Source: Capilliphycus salinus (GTDB lineage Bacteria; Cyanobacteriota; Cyanobacteriia; Cyanobacteriales; Microcoleaceae). Taken from it: a stretch of DNA of 64,000 nt. The translations under genes and the position numbers were made by a program. Every line of letters starts with the position of its first letter. Positions within the stretch are counted from its first letter, which is position 1. The notes below the pieces were generated by a model that saw nothing but the letters and a program-made list of their open reading frames with translations, did not search any database and was not told where the DNA came from. Of this stretch, positions 27,531 to 37,943 are shown piece by piece. Where the stretch lies: the NCBI RefSeq assembly GCF_047276495.1, contig NZ_CP178543.1, forward strand, positions 2,108,001-2,172,000, written 5' to 3'.

Positions 27531-28157
27531 ATGATAGCCCTTTCTGACCATCAGCCCCTAACTCCAGAAGAATACCTCGAACTCGAAACTCAAAGCCCCA
27601 TCAAACACGAATATATTGATGGAGAAGTCTACCCAATGGCGGGAACAACCGACACCCACAATACAATTGCGGGAAACTTCGCCACCCTAATTCGTAGCCA
27701 CCTACGGGGAACGAACTGTCGTGTTTATTTTGCGGATATCAAAGCCCGTCTCGAAGAATGCAACTGTTTCTATTATCCCGATCTTTTGGTCACTTGCGAC
27801 GCCCGAGATCAAGAAACTTCGACTTATAAACGCTTTCCTAAATTAATTGTTGAAGTGCTTTCTGGGAGTACCGAAGCTTTCGATAGAGGCGATAAATTCA
27901 ACGACTACCAAACCTTAGACAGTTTGGAAGAATATGTTTTAGTAAATACCAAACATCAACGAGTAGAAATCTTCCAACGCCACGAACAAGGGGGATGGAT
28001 TTTTAAAACCTACACCCCCACCGAAGGAACTTTTCTACTCCAAAGTTTGAATTTAACGGTGTCTTTGGCCGATCTTTACGAAGATGTCACCCTGGAGAAG
28101 GATTCGACGGAAACGCCAGAAGCCGAAATCTATCTAAAAATTGAGCAATCCAACTAA
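27531..28157 (+). CDS. Uma2-family (DUF820) putative endonuclease
   Basis: The protein has 208 residues from ATG 27531, with GAGGA upstream. The family signatures are LTPEEYLELE, YIDGEVYPMAG, YYPDLLVTCD and LIVEVLSGST, containing the PD-(D/E)xK-like acidic residues. Uma2 proteins are abundant in cyanobacteria and have no settled function. A second one is at 29820. Confidence 0.85.
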   Translation: MIALSDHQPLTPEEYLELETQSPIKHEYIDGEVYPMAGTTDTHNTIAGNFATLIRSHLRGTNCRVYFADIKARLEECNCFYYPDLLVTCDARDQETSTYKRFPKLIVEVLSGSTEAFDRGDKFNDYQTLDSLEEYVLVNTKHQRVEIFQRHEQGGWIFKTYTPTEGTFLLQSLNLTVSLADLYEDVTLEKDSTETPEAEIYLKIEQSN

Positions 28158-28279
28158 AAATTGAGCAATATTTATCACTGCAATGGGGGAAACTTCTCAC
28201 TAGCGACAGAGGTCTATTTTGGCAAGTGACCGTCATAGTGCATAAGTGTCACAATTCCAGCTATATGTACTCTTGACAG

Positions 28280-28633
28280 ATGCCCGTTCATCTGCACCTA
28301 TGTACATTGATGGATGTCAGTTCATCTCAACTCCATACCAGTCTGATGAGTGAAGTGCTTGCCAAGTCTATTACACCAGAGTGCCAAACCCTCGAATCCT
28401 GGGTCGCTAGAGAAGTTGAACTCCAACTGGGGACACTTCCGAGCCAGATTACCCAGTCTATTGATAAAAATCAAGCGATCGCTTATGTTCTCAAATTTCT
28501 TCCGCCTATGGGAAAAAAAACTGAAACCGGATGGCATGATCCATCTGACAAAATGGGTAATATGCTGCAAGAATTAATTGCGGATGCGGCAACATTATCT
28601 TTAATTCGTTTAATGTCTGGTCATCGCACTTAA
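28280..28633 (+). CDS. ComFB-like small protein
   Basis: The protein has 117 residues; starts at 28313 or 28343 are also possible. The core from CQTLESWVAREVELQL through IDKNQAIAYVLKFLPPM to TGWHD resembles the ComFB family. ComFB-type proteins in cyanobacteria have been reported to bind cyclic dinucleotides, so this is a candidate receptor for signals made by the GGDEF proteins in this window. The similarity is judged by eye. Confidence 0.6.
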   Translation: MPVHLHLCTLMDVSSSQLHTSLMSEVLAKSITPECQTLESWVAREVELQLGTLPSQITQSIDKNQAIAYVLKFLPPMGKKTETGWHDPSDKMGNMLQELIADAATLSLIRLMSGHRT

Positions 28634-28737
28634 AACTTGATATTAAGAATGACATCAAATTCACAAGCGATCGCTTCGAGATCCGGTGAGATGACCCCGT
28701 TTCATCTGACTTATATTTTGGCACTTCTAAAAACAAG

Positions 28738-28756
28738 GGGCGCGAATTTCGCGCCC
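28738..28756. terminator. Hairpin between converging genes
   Basis: GGGCGCG and CGCGCCC form a perfect 7-bp GC stem with an AATTT loop, between the ComFB-like gene (+) and glyQ (-). It is symmetric and could serve both. Confidence 0.65.
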
Positions 28757-28781
28757 TAAATTGTATTTGGATTGCGGCAAA

Positions 28782-29654
28782 TTAAACGGACTTTTGCAGG
28801 GGAAATCCTAAGGTTTCTCGCTGTTCTAAATACCGCCCAGCCACTCGTCGGGCTAAGTTGCGAATTCTGCCAATATAACGAGTTCGTTCGGTTACAGCAA
28901 TCACGCCCCGAGCATCCAACAGGTTAAAGCTGTGAGAACATTTCAACACATAATCTAAACTCGGTAAAACTAATCCTTTGTCGATTAATTGTTCGGCTTC
29001 TTGTTCGTATAAACCAAACAAAGTAAACAGTAACTCGGGGTTGGACGCTTCAAAATTATAGGTACACTGTTCGACTTCGCCTTGAAGATGAATATCCCCA
29101 TAATTAATCGTATCTGTCCAAGCAATTTTAGTCATGGCATCGACATCTTGAAGATACATTGCCAGTCTTTCCAGTCCGTAGGTAATTTCTATAGAAACCG
29201 GGCGACAATCGATTCCGCCACACTGTTGGAAATAGGTAAATTGAGTAATTTCCATTCCATCTAACCACACTTCCCAACCGACTCCCCAAGCGCCCAAAGT
29301 GGGAGATTCCCAGTTATCTTCGACAAACCGGACGTCGTGATCTTCGGGTTGAATTCCGAGCGATCGCAACGAGTCGAGATAGACTTCTTGAATGTTATCA
29401 GGCGATGGTTTAATTAGGACTTGATATTGATAATAATGTTGAAAGCGGTTAGGATTTTCGCCATAACGTCCATCGGTGGGACGGCGACAGGGTTCGATGT
29501 AGGCGACAGACCAGGGTTCGGGACCGATCGCCCGCAGGAAGGTATGGGGACTCATGGTTCCGGCGCCTTTTTCGGTGTCGTAGGGTTGGGCGATCAGACA
29601 CCCGCGATCGCTCCAAAATTGATGTAAAGTGGCAATAACGGATTGAAAGTTCAC
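28782..29654 (-). CDS. glyQ: Glycyl-tRNA synthetase alpha subunit
   Basis: The protein has 290 residues, the normal GlyQ length. FWSDRGCLIAQPYDTEKGAG, ACRRPTDGRYGENPNR-type sequence (here EPCRRPTDGRYGENPNR) and GWEVWLDGMEITQFTYFQQ are diagnostic. It forms the catalytic half of the alpha2beta2 bacterial enzyme. The start is GTG 29654. glyS is not in the window, as is usual in cyanobacteria where the two genes can be unlinked. Confidence 0.95.
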   Translation of the reverse strand: MNFQSVIATLHQFWSDRGCLIAQPYDTEKGAGTMSPHTFLRAIGPEPWSVAYIEPCRRPTDGRYGENPNRFQHYYQYQVLIKPSPDNIQEVYLDSLRSLGIQPEDHDVRFVEDNWESPTLGAWGVGWEVWLDGMEITQFTYFQQCGGIDCRPVSIEITYGLERLAMYLQDVDAMTKIAWTDTINYGDIHLQGEVEQCTYNFEASNPELLFTLFGLYEQEAEQLIDKGLVLPSLDYVLKCSHSFNLLDARGVIAVTERTRYIGRIRNLARRVAGRYLEQRETLGFPLQKSV

Positions 29655-29819
29655 TGGCTTGACTCTAGTTTAATTGTTTTTCTTTTCAATATGATAAGGG
29701 ATTGGTTGACGTTTCATGTCTGAAAATATCGGAAATTTAGCCGATTCAAACGGGGGCGATCGCGATCATTTTATTTTTGGCTAAAATTAGACTAATTTGT
29801 GGGTTCGGATTTTCAAAAA

Positions 29820-30380
29820 ATGACTGTTCAAACACAGAACCGCCTAACACTGGAAGAATTTTTAGGTCTACCTCAAGATGATATCACCTATGAGTTCGTT
29901 GAGGGAGAAGCTCAAGCTAAAATGTCACCGAAATATTTTCATTCCTCACTAACCGGTCTTTTGTTTATTTTACTTCAGCGCTGGAGTCAAAATCGAGGTC
30001 GAATCGCGATTGAGTGGTCGGTGAAGTTGAAACGTCAGGAAAAAGACTGGGTTCCGGTGCCGGATTTACTGTATATTTCCTACGATCGCTTAAATGCGGA
30101 TTGGATAGATAATGTTGCTTGTCCGGTGCCACCGGAATTAGCGATTGAAATTATTTCGCCCGAACAAAGTTTTGGAAAGATGAGCGAGAAAGCGGTTGAT
30201 TATATTAAAGCGGGGGTTTTAAGGGTTTGGGTGATCGATCCTCAAGATAAAAGTATTACGATTTTTTATCCCGATGCACCCCCGGAAATCAAGCGAGGAA
30301 CTGCACCCATTGTTGACTCAATTTTTCAGGGGTTAGAACTGACCCCCGAACAACTTTTTCAACAAGCGGGTATTCCTTAA
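29820..30380 (+). CDS. Uma2-family (DUF820) putative endonuclease
   Basis: The protein has 186 residues from ATG 29820. LTLEEFLGLP, EFVEGEAQAKMSP, VPDLLYISYDR and LAIEIISPEQSFGKM are the family features, including the PD-ExK-like residues. It is not a recent copy of the Uma2 gene at 27531. Confidence 0.85.
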   Translation: MTVQTQNRLTLEEFLGLPQDDITYEFVEGEAQAKMSPKYFHSSLTGLLFILLQRWSQNRGRIAIEWSVKLKRQEKDWVPVPDLLYISYDRLNADWIDNVACPVPPELAIEIISPEQSFGKMSEKAVDYIKAGVLRVWVIDPQDKSITIFYPDAPPEIKRGTAPIVDSIFQGLELTPEQLFQQAGIP

Positions 30381-30391
30381 GCTGTAAAGGG

Positions 30392-31000
30392 TTATTTTTT
30401 CGGAGGAGAAACGCCGGTTAACTTATACAAATTCTGCACTTCAATTGCAGTTAAATCGCGCCATAGACCGGGTTGTAATCCCTGTAAACGGAAATCGGCG
30501 ATCGCCACTCGAACTAATCTCAAAGTAGGAAATCCGACCGCTGCGGTCATGCGACGCACTTGACGATTTCGACCTTCGGTAAGGGTGATTTCTAACCAAG
30601 CGGTGGGGACGGTTTTCCGAAAACGAATCGGGGGATCGCGAGGGGGTAAAGCGGGTTCTGTGGGGAGTAATTCCACTTGAGCGCTGCGAGTTTGATAGTC
30701 TTTGATATTCACACCCGATCGCAGAGCATTTAAGGCGGTTTCATCCGGTATGCGTTCCACCTGAACCCAGTAAGTTCGAGGGTGATTAAATTGGCGATGA
30801 CTCAAGCGATGTTGAATTTTTCCGTGATTGGTGAGAAGCAATAATCCCTCACTATCTCGGTCTAACCGTCCGACGGGATAAACCCCAGGAATCGGGATAA
30901 AATCTTTCAGCGTTTTTCGGAGGGGAGTTGTCCGATCGTTATCGGTAAATTGACATAAAACGTCATAGGGTTTATAAAACAAAATGTATCGCTCAGACAT
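30392..31000 (-). CDS. RluE-type 23S rRNA pseudouridine synthase
   Basis: The protein has 202 residues from ATG 31000; an upstream extension to 31075 is low-complexity. YILFYKPYDVLCQF and the catalytic GRLDRDSEGLLLLTN with its Asp, plus EGRNRQVRRM, mark the RsuA/RluB/E/F family. The short length without an S4 domain fits RluE. It modifies a uridine in rRNA. Confidence 0.88.
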   Translation of the reverse strand: MSERYILFYKPYDVLCQFTDNDRTTPLRKTLKDFIPIPGVYPVGRLDRDSEGLLLLTNHGKIQHRLSHRQFNHPRTYWVQVERIPDETALNALRSGVNIKDYQTRSAQVELLPTEPALPPRDPPIRFRKTVPTAWLEITLTEGRNRQVRRMTAAVGFPTLRLVRVAIADFRLQGLQPGLWRDLTAIEVQNLYKLTGVSPPKK

Positions 31001-31529
31001 ATTTTTCAAAAAAATAGTGGACGGGGAAAAGGGGAATAAATTGCACGGGAGTGGACGAAATCCGATCTGTCCCAATAATCAACGATTTTGAGAAATTGAA
31101 TTCAATGATCTTTTAAGGTTCATATTGTATATAGAGATACCAGAAATTGTCTTAAATGAAAAGTTAGATTCTATTCATTCCGGATTTGATCTCATCGTTG
31201 TCGATCCAATGCTAGTAGAGATTTTATGGAGGATTAGGCTTTCAATTCCGATGGGGGGCTGTCCGTAAGGATGTCTCAAGCAAACCTCAGCCAAATGACC
31301 ATCAGGACATCAAAGTGATCTCCTCGGTCAGGTTGGGAGGTTCCAGTTGAGGAACCTATACAGCTTGAATTTCTTCCATAAAATAACCAGGGTAAGGTAA
31401 TAGTTAAGTACAAAGCTATTCGCAAAACACAAGAACTACCGTACAAATCTTACGAAACTCTACAGGCTGAATCAGTGCCTAAGTTTCTTTTATTGGCTGA
31501 TATTCGATTGAAGCAAGGGAGATAGAACG
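31001..31529. other. Long leader/intergenic region before the NfeD-like gene
   Basis: 529 bp without a supported ORF. A GGTTCC..GGAACC hairpin lies at 31339-31356. A fragment near 31140-31240 can be read for ~35 codons but has no start or relatives I recognise. It may hold a long 5' leader. Confidence 0.4.
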
Positions 31530-31766
31530 ATGTTTTTTCGCAATAAGATACACACCACGCCTTGTGAATCTCAACCCGTTACGATCCTGGGAGAAGGAAT
31601 TGTTTCTGAAGAAATTAAACCTTATCGTCAAGGTCGAGTGAAATTTCGAGGAACTTGGTGGAATGCTCGCTGTGTGACCAATGTGACCGTCAGACCGGGA
31701 ACTGTTGTTGAGATTGTCAAGAAAGAAAATATTACTTTGTTTGTTGTACCCGCACCTTTTGAGTAA
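31530..31766 (+). CDS. Short NfeD-like OB-fold protein
   Basis: The protein has 78 residues. GRVKFRGTWWNARCV and GTVVEIVKKENITLFVVP match the C-terminal OB-fold of NfeD proteins, without the protease or membrane parts. An AGGGAG-like site precedes the ATG. NfeD partners usually act with stomatin-like proteins; none is nearby. Confidence 0.7.
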   Translation: MFFRNKIHTTPCESQPVTILGEGIVSEEIKPYRQGRVKFRGTWWNARCVTNVTVRPGTVVEIVKKENITLFVVPAPFE

Positions 31767-31831
31767 ATATACAGGTGAGCGCAGCATCAAATTAAGCTCT
31801 TAATTGAACGTTCTTACCGAGTTCCATCAGG

Positions 31832-31866
31832 CGCATCTTCTTGTTGAGAGGATGCGATTTTTTTTG
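31832..31866 (+). terminator. Rho-independent terminator
   Basis: CGCATC (31832-31837) and GATGCG (31851-31856) form the stem, followed by A and eight T. It ends the NfeD-like gene. Confidence 0.85.
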
Positions 31867-32041
31867 TCTGGGATAATGGTCTGTTTGGGTTGGCTCGCCC
31901 GGTGCAGACCGATTAATAGGTCTATTTTCTTAGTCGTTGCTCTGTTTTGAAGAACAAATTTAAGCTTTTCTGAAAATTATGCTAAAGTACCGCTTACTTC
32001 TGTTGTAGAATGAGAAGATAGAGAGAATTTTACCGTCGAGT

Positions 32042-35000
32042 TTATAGCTGTCGGAGCGGAATTTCAACGATCAACTCTGTTCCTTCATTGGGAGTAGAAA
32101 TACAACTTAATTGACCTTGGTGACGGTCAACGACAATTTGATAACTAATCGCCAAACCCAATCCGGTTCCTTTCCCGACGGGTTTAGTGGTGAAAAAGGG
32201 ATCAAAGATTTGTTTTTGTACTTTTTCACTCATTCCCAAACCATTATCGGCGATTTTAATCTTAATCTTTTGATCGGTTGTGACTTCGGTGGTGATGGTA
32301 ATTTGACTTTGATCACAACCGGTTTCTTTTCTCTTTTGTTGCAAAGCGTCTATCGCATTGGAGAGAATATTCATAAACACCTGATTGAGTTGTCCGGGAT
32401 AACATTCGATGGTCGGTAAATCCCCGTAATTTTTGATCACTTCTATCGCCGGTTCATCGGGTTTTGCTTTCAAACGATTGTGTAAAATCATTAAAGTGGA
32501 ATCTATTCCTTCGTGAATATTAACTGATTTGACTTCCGCTTCATCCAGACGGGAAAAATTCCGCAAGGACTCAACAATTTCTCGAATTCGATTAGCGCCC
32601 ATCTCCATCGAATTTAACAATTTCGGGAAGTCTTCGAGTAAAAAGTCTAGTTCGACTTCTTCGATCAAATCTTGTACCGCTTCTGCGGGTGCGGGATAAT
32701 ATTGCTGATAGGTTTTAATGACTTCTAACAAATCTTCGGCGTATTCTTGAGCGTGAGTGATGTTCCCAAAAATAAAGTTAACCGGGTTATTAATTTCGTG
32801 AGCAACTCCCGCCACTAATTGACCGAGACTCGACATTTTTTCCGTTTGAATGAGTTGGGTTTGAGTCCGTTGAAGTTCTTCTAAAGTTTTAGCTAAACAC
32901 TGATTGTTTTCATGTAATTCTTGAGTCCGTTGCTGTACTTTTTGTTCGAGGGTTTGATTGGTGGCTTCGAGTTGAGATTTGGCGATCGCTAAATTGTCAT
33001 AAAGTCGAGCATTTTCTAAAGAAATCGCCGCTTGAGTGGTGATTAATTCTAACAGTTGCAAACGTTCGGAAGTGAAAGCACCACGAACGAGATTATTTTC
33101 TAGATACAGAATCCCAATCAATTGACCTTGCTTAGAAACGGGAGTACAAAGAATTGATTTCGGTTGCTGTTTGTTCATGTAAGGATCGCTAACCCAAAAG
33201 GGGTTATCCGTCGCTTCATCTAAGACTAAAGACTTTTGAGATCGCCAAACATAGTTAATTAAAGATTGAGGTAAATCTTGAGACAAATTCACCGGAATTA
33301 AAGGACGCTCAAATGAGTCCAGAGATTGATGAGTATCGGAGGTTGTATCCGTTGAGGAGGTGTGGGCGATCGCTTCGAGAATCAATTGATTATCTTTATC
33401 CAAAATTAAAGCACATTTTTGCGCCCCGGCATTTTCAATCGCTAATTGTACTAAAGTTGATAACAAACTATTCAGTTTGATTTTACTTGAAAGAGCATGA
33501 AACGCTTTAATAACGGTTGCTAAGTCCAGCAAACTATGAGTTCCGGTTCCAGAAGCGGAGGAGTGATTAACAGAGGTATTGGTCTTGGAAGTGGAGGAGT
33601 TGACCATATTATTATTATCCCGCTTAACTATCGGAGAAAGCAACTGTGAATAATCCCGTTCTAATTGTTTAATTTTAACCGCTGCTCCCCAACGAACATA
33701 ACAATAGTAGGCTTCAATCATGTAAGTTTGAGCAAATCTTTCTCGACCTTGTTTTAAGCAAAATAGAGCCGCCTGTTCGTTGGCTAAAGCTTCTTGTTGA
33801 ACCCATCCATGTTGTTTAGCTGCGGCTATGGCTCGGTCGTAATATTCTAAAGCGTCCCAATATTGCCCTTGAATTCGTGCTTGTTCTGCTAGAATTAATA
33901 AATAGGGAGCCTCAAAATTTTCCGGACAGTTTTCCGCCCAAATTTTCATTTGCTGTAGATTCGTTTGAATCCGACTTTGATGCTTTGGTTTCTGTTGCGA
34001 TGAGGTTTGAGAATCCAGATGAGTTAAAATCAAAGATTCAAACAAATTAAGCTGTGCAATGGAGATAAAACCGGGAATATATTGAGTAAATTTATGAGCT
34101 TCTTCGAGGGAATCTTGAGCTTGATCGAATTTTCCCAACATGAATAAAGCTTGAGTTTTGAGAATTCGATAAAAGCCGACTCCCATAAAGGTTTTATTGT
34201 CCCTGCACAGCGAGAGATACTGATTTTCATTAAGAACCTCTTGTCCTAAAAGCTCTGTAATTCTTGCTTCTCCTAAGAATAATTTTACTCCTAAAATCAA
34301 CCCCAAAACAATATTAGTGGCGAGTTGGTTGTTAATTTTCCGAGCAAATACTAAATACTCAGCCAGTTTTTGAATTAAACTTTCGAGATTGTTTTCACTG
34401 TAAAATAAAGTGACCGCTTGGTAAGCCAAAATATAACCGGAATATTGCAACTCTCCCGCTTCCAAACCCGCCTGACATCCCTCAGAAGTGACGCTAGAGA
34501 TGGTGTTCATCGGTTTAACCCAATGATTAATCACAGCGACGAGAGCCGTACAATTTCGGCATTTGTAACCCCAATCTTGAAAGCGTTCGCTCAAAGCAAT
34601 TGCTAACTGAACAAATTGATAACCCAGTTGATAGTTTTGGGATTTTAAAATCAGCAGGAGTCCATAGGTCGCATAACCGAAAGACGATTCTGAAATATGA
34701 CCATATTTCCGGGAAATATTAACCATCTTGGTGACAATTAATGACCATAAATCCGGGTCGGTAAAATAGGCGGGGGGTTCGAGATTACTCAAAATTTTAA
34801 TCGCGACTTTATATTCGGGCTGTTGGAGTTCGGGCTGGTCGATGAGTTCATAAATTTTGAGATTTTTTAAGCGATACTGAACCTCTATAAATTCTGCATC
34901 TAAAGCCGTCTTTATCTGAGATTTAGACAAATTAAATCCCAGAAGCTTTAAGGCGGTTGTTCCCACCCGAATCGCTTCTTGATATTGAGTTCTAAAGGTA

Positions 35001-37561
35001 TGCTGAATGACTAATAAATTATAGATTTCCGCTTTTTCCACTACAGTTTTAACGTGAGATAAGGTTAAATAAATGAAGCGTTCAGCTTGCTCAAAGTTGC
35101 CATTCAAATATTCTAATTCTGCCCGTTCTTTATGGAGTTCAAAAGCCAGAGAATAATGAGATTGCCAACTGTCTTCTTCTAACAATTCTAGACCCAATCG
35201 GAGAAAATGAATCGCCGCCGCATAAGCGGTAGAAATTTTGGCTTTGCGTCCGGTAATTAGATTGAGTTTTGCCAGTTTATAACGTTCTGTTTTCTCTTGA
35301 ATTAACCGTACACCTTGATTCAAATGATTGGTGATTTCAAAGATTTTTTCTTCCCGTTCAATGTCCTCAGCTTCTCTCCAGAGTAACCGTCCAATTTTTA
35401 AATGAGTTTCTTGCTTTTTCTCGGGTTCAATTAAACGATAAGCCGCCTGTTGCACGCGGTCATGGAGAAACTTATATCGAGGAATTTGTTGTTGAACCGT
35501 GAAATTTTCTGGAAGGGTTTCCGATTCATTTTCGGGAAAAAATTTGTACATTTCATCAACCGGAACAATTAATCCAGCTTTTAACGCACTCCACAGATAA
35601 TTCGCCGTTTTATTGGTAGAATTTTGGGAAATAATCGCCAGAGTTTCCAGATCAAATAAGTTTCCAATGCAAGCGGCGAGTTTGAGAATATTTTGAGTTT
35701 CTAAGGGCAATCGTTGTAACTGAATTGTCATCAAATCTAACACATCAGAACTCAGGCTTAAACTCTCGACCTTAGCCCGATCCCACTGCCAATATCCGAG
35801 ATCTAAATTGGGGAAAATAAACCCTTCTTGATGTAGTTCATTTAGAAATTGACGGCTAAAAAAAGGATTACCTTGCGTCTTTTGATAGACAACTTTAGTT
35901 AAAGAAGTGGCTTGGGTCAGGGAACATTTGAGAGCCTGAGCAACCCAACTCTTGAGGTGTTCAAATTCTAGGGGTTTCAAGCTCATATGATGGATATTAA
36001 CTCCGGCATTGCACAGTTCATCAATGGTTAAAGTCAGCGGATGAGCCGGACTGACTTCATTGTTTCGGTAAGCCCCAATTACGAATAAATAACAAGTATC
36101 CGGATCGCTCATTAACAGTTGAATTAATTTCAGCGATGCTAAGTCAGCCCATTGTAAATCATCTAGAAAAATAACTAAGGGGTGATCGGCTGTGGTAAAG
36201 ACTTGAGTAAACTTGCTAAATAGCAACTTAAAACGATTTTCTGCTGCGGTTGGTTCGAGGGTAGGGATGGGAGGTTGGGAACCAATTAATAGTTCTAACT
36301 CAGGAATTACATCGATAATGACTTGACCGCTTTCTCCCAAAGCAGAAAGAATGCTAGCTTTCCAGCGTTTAATTGAAATTTCGGTTTCGCTTAAGAGTTG
36401 TTGAATTAAAGTTTGAAAGGCTTGCACAAAAGCCGAAAAGGGAATATCTCGTTGAAATTGATCGAATTTTCCGCCAATAAAATATCCTCGTTGGCGAACT
36501 ATAGGTTTATGAACTTCGTTAATGAGGGCCGATTTTCCCACTCCTGAACTGCCCCCGACTAACATCATTTCTCGACTGCCTTGAGCCGTTTGTTCAAAGA
36601 TATTCAGCAAAATTTTAACTTCTTTTTCCCGCCCATAGAGTTTTTCAGGAATTAAAAACTGGGTGGACAGATCGTAAGTTCCCAACCGAAAATTAGGAAT
36701 CTGATTATGGGCTTGCCACTGCTGTATACAAATATCTAAATCTTGCTTAATTCCGCTCCCACTTTGATAGCGATCTTCTGGCATTTTTGCCATTAATTTC
36801 AGAACAATATTGCTAACCATCTCGGGAATTTCAGGAATTCTATTTTTCGGAGAAACAGGTTCGCGGGCGATATGAGAGTGAATTAACTCCATCGGATCGT
36901 CACAAACAAAGGGAAGCTTTCCAGTCAGAAGTTCGTAAAACATTACCCCAAGCGAATAGAAATCGCTGCGATAATCAATTCCTCGGTTCATGCGTCCGGT
37001 TTGTTCGGGAGAAATGTAGGTCAGTGTACCTTCTATGGCTGAAATTCGATTAATTTCTGGGTTGATACGCGGAAGTTGTGAGGCGTTGGTGAAGTCGATC
37101 AGTTGAATTTTTCCGCTGACGGGCTGAATAATAACATTATGGGGTTTAATATCTTTATGAATAATCCGATTTTGATGAAGTTGTTCTAAAATTTCGGCCA
37201 TTTGTCGGGCGATTTTGAGAAATTGATTCATCCCTTCTGCCGTTTCTCCTAAACCATTTTTGTTCTGTTTTTGGATCTGTTCGTGCAGGGAAATTCCTCC
37301 GAAGTCTTCCATGACCAAAGCGAGATACTGATCGACGTTTTCTAGTGCTAATATCCTCACCACTCCCGGAAGATGATGCAAATTTTTGAGCAGTGTATAA
37401 GCGTTACGATATTGAGCGATTTCGCTAAAACTCGGATAGGGATGACGGGGTAATTTGACGATCACAGACTTCCGATCCTTTTCTCGCCTGCCCCGATAAA
37501 TCAAAGTACGAGAACTCGCATAAATTTGTTCGGAAAGACAATAGCCTACAATGGGTTTCAT
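32042..37561 (-). CDS. Ser/Thr kinase - ATPase - GAF - histidine kinase multidomain regulator
   Basis: The protein has 1839 residues. An N-terminal Hanks-type kinase (~1-270) has HKDIKPHN, with DFT in place of DFG. An AAA/NACHT-like ATPase follows with Walker A GGSSGVGKS near 335-343. A long alpha-helical, TPR-like region (~500-1300) leads to GAF (~1330-1490), a coiled coil, and a histidine kinase: VAGVAHEINNP with His1588, N-box NILSNAIDAL, and DNGLGM and GTGLGLAIS. Such trifunctional proteins are common in filamentous cyanobacteria and are thought to link Ser/Thr and two-component signalling. No response regulator is adjacent. The signal sensed is unknown. Confidence 0.92.
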   Translation of the reverse strand: MKPIVGYCLSEQIYASSRTLIYRGRREKDRKSVIVKLPRHPYPSFSEIAQYRNAYTLLKNLHHLPGVVRILALENVDQYLALVMEDFGGISLHEQIQKQNKNGLGETAEGMNQFLKIARQMAEILEQLHQNRIIHKDIKPHNVIIQPVSGKIQLIDFTNASQLPRINPEINRISAIEGTLTYISPEQTGRMNRGIDYRSDFYSLGVMFYELLTGKLPFVCDDPMELIHSHIAREPVSPKNRIPEIPEMVSNIVLKLMAKMPEDRYQSGSGIKQDLDICIQQWQAHNQIPNFRLGTYDLSTQFLIPEKLYGREKEVKILLNIFEQTAQGSREMMLVGGSSGVGKSALINEVHKPIVRQRGYFIGGKFDQFQRDIPFSAFVQAFQTLIQQLLSETEISIKRWKASILSALGESGQVIIDVIPELELLIGSQPPIPTLEPTAAENRFKLLFSKFTQVFTTADHPLVIFLDDLQWADLASLKLIQLLMSDPDTCYLFVIGAYRNNEVSPAHPLTLTIDELCNAGVNIHHMSLKPLEFEHLKSWVAQALKCSLTQATSLTKVVYQKTQGNPFFSRQFLNELHQEGFIFPNLDLGYWQWDRAKVESLSLSSDVLDLMTIQLQRLPLETQNILKLAACIGNLFDLETLAIISQNSTNKTANYLWSALKAGLIVPVDEMYKFFPENESETLPENFTVQQQIPRYKFLHDRVQQAAYRLIEPEKKQETHLKIGRLLWREAEDIEREEKIFEITNHLNQGVRLIQEKTERYKLAKLNLITGRKAKISTAYAAAIHFLRLGLELLEEDSWQSHYSLAFELHKERAELEYLNGNFEQAERFIYLTLSHVKTVVEKAEIYNLLVIQHTFRTQYQEAIRVGTTALKLLGFNLSKSQIKTALDAEFIEVQYRLKNLKIYELIDQPELQQPEYKVAIKILSNLEPPAYFTDPDLWSLIVTKMVNISRKYGHISESSFGYATYGLLLILKSQNYQLGYQFVQLAIALSERFQDWGYKCRNCTALVAVINHWVKPMNTISSVTSEGCQAGLEAGELQYSGYILAYQAVTLFYSENNLESLIQKLAEYLVFARKINNQLATNIVLGLILGVKLFLGEARITELLGQEVLNENQYLSLCRDNKTFMGVGFYRILKTQALFMLGKFDQAQDSLEEAHKFTQYIPGFISIAQLNLFESLILTHLDSQTSSQQKPKHQSRIQTNLQQMKIWAENCPENFEAPYLLILAEQARIQGQYWDALEYYDRAIAAAKQHGWVQQEALANEQAALFCLKQGRERFAQTYMIEAYYCYVRWGAAVKIKQLERDYSQLLSPIVKRDNNNMVNSSTSKTNTSVNHSSASGTGTHSLLDLATVIKAFHALSSKIKLNSLLSTLVQLAIENAGAQKCALILDKDNQLILEAIAHTSSTDTTSDTHQSLDSFERPLIPVNLSQDLPQSLINYVWRSQKSLVLDEATDNPFWVSDPYMNKQQPKSILCTPVSKQGQLIGILYLENNLVRGAFTSERLQLLELITTQAAISLENARLYDNLAIAKSQLEATNQTLEQKVQQRTQELHENNQCLAKTLEELQRTQTQLIQTEKMSSLGQLVAGVAHEINNPVNFIFGNITHAQEYAEDLLEVIKTYQQYYPAPAEAVQDLIEEVELDFLLEDFPKLLNSMEMGANRIREIVESLRNFSRLDEAEVKSVNIHEGIDSTLMILHNRLKAKPDEPAIEVIKNYGDLPTIECYPGQLNQVFMNILSNAIDALQQKRKETGCDQSQITITTEVTTDQKIKIKIADNGLGMSEKVQKQIFDPFFTTKPVGKGTGLGLAISYQIVVDRHQGQLSCISTPNEGTELIVEIPLRQL

Positions 37562-37943
37562 AGAGATACTTCGAGAGGTTGGTAATTGTTCTTAAGGCTT
37601 CAAAATTTCGATAACAATTAATTTATATGGATTTATTATCCGACTAAGCTGGTGGTTTTATTTTCAATTTGTAATATAAAAACTGCGGGTTAAGTCGATG
37701 TTTTAATTCCGTTTTTCAGAGGGCGATTTTAAAAGATCTGAATTTTTCCCGGTTGTTCCATATTGTGTATTTTTTAAAACCTTGTCCGTTTACAAATAAA
37801 TTTTAACATTTAGATTTGGCTTTGAGTTTAATCTATTATGATAACACTGTTGAATGAGATGCTGCAATAAAGTCTACAACCCTTGTCAACCACGTGACTC
37901 ACCCTTTACTCAATCTCAACTGAAGTCGAGAAGTGAATAAAAA
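37562..37943. other. Intergenic, divergent promoter region
   Basis: 382 AT-rich bases upstream of the large kinase gene (-) and the broken small ORF (+). No ORF, RNA or strong motif is visible. Confidence 0.4.
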
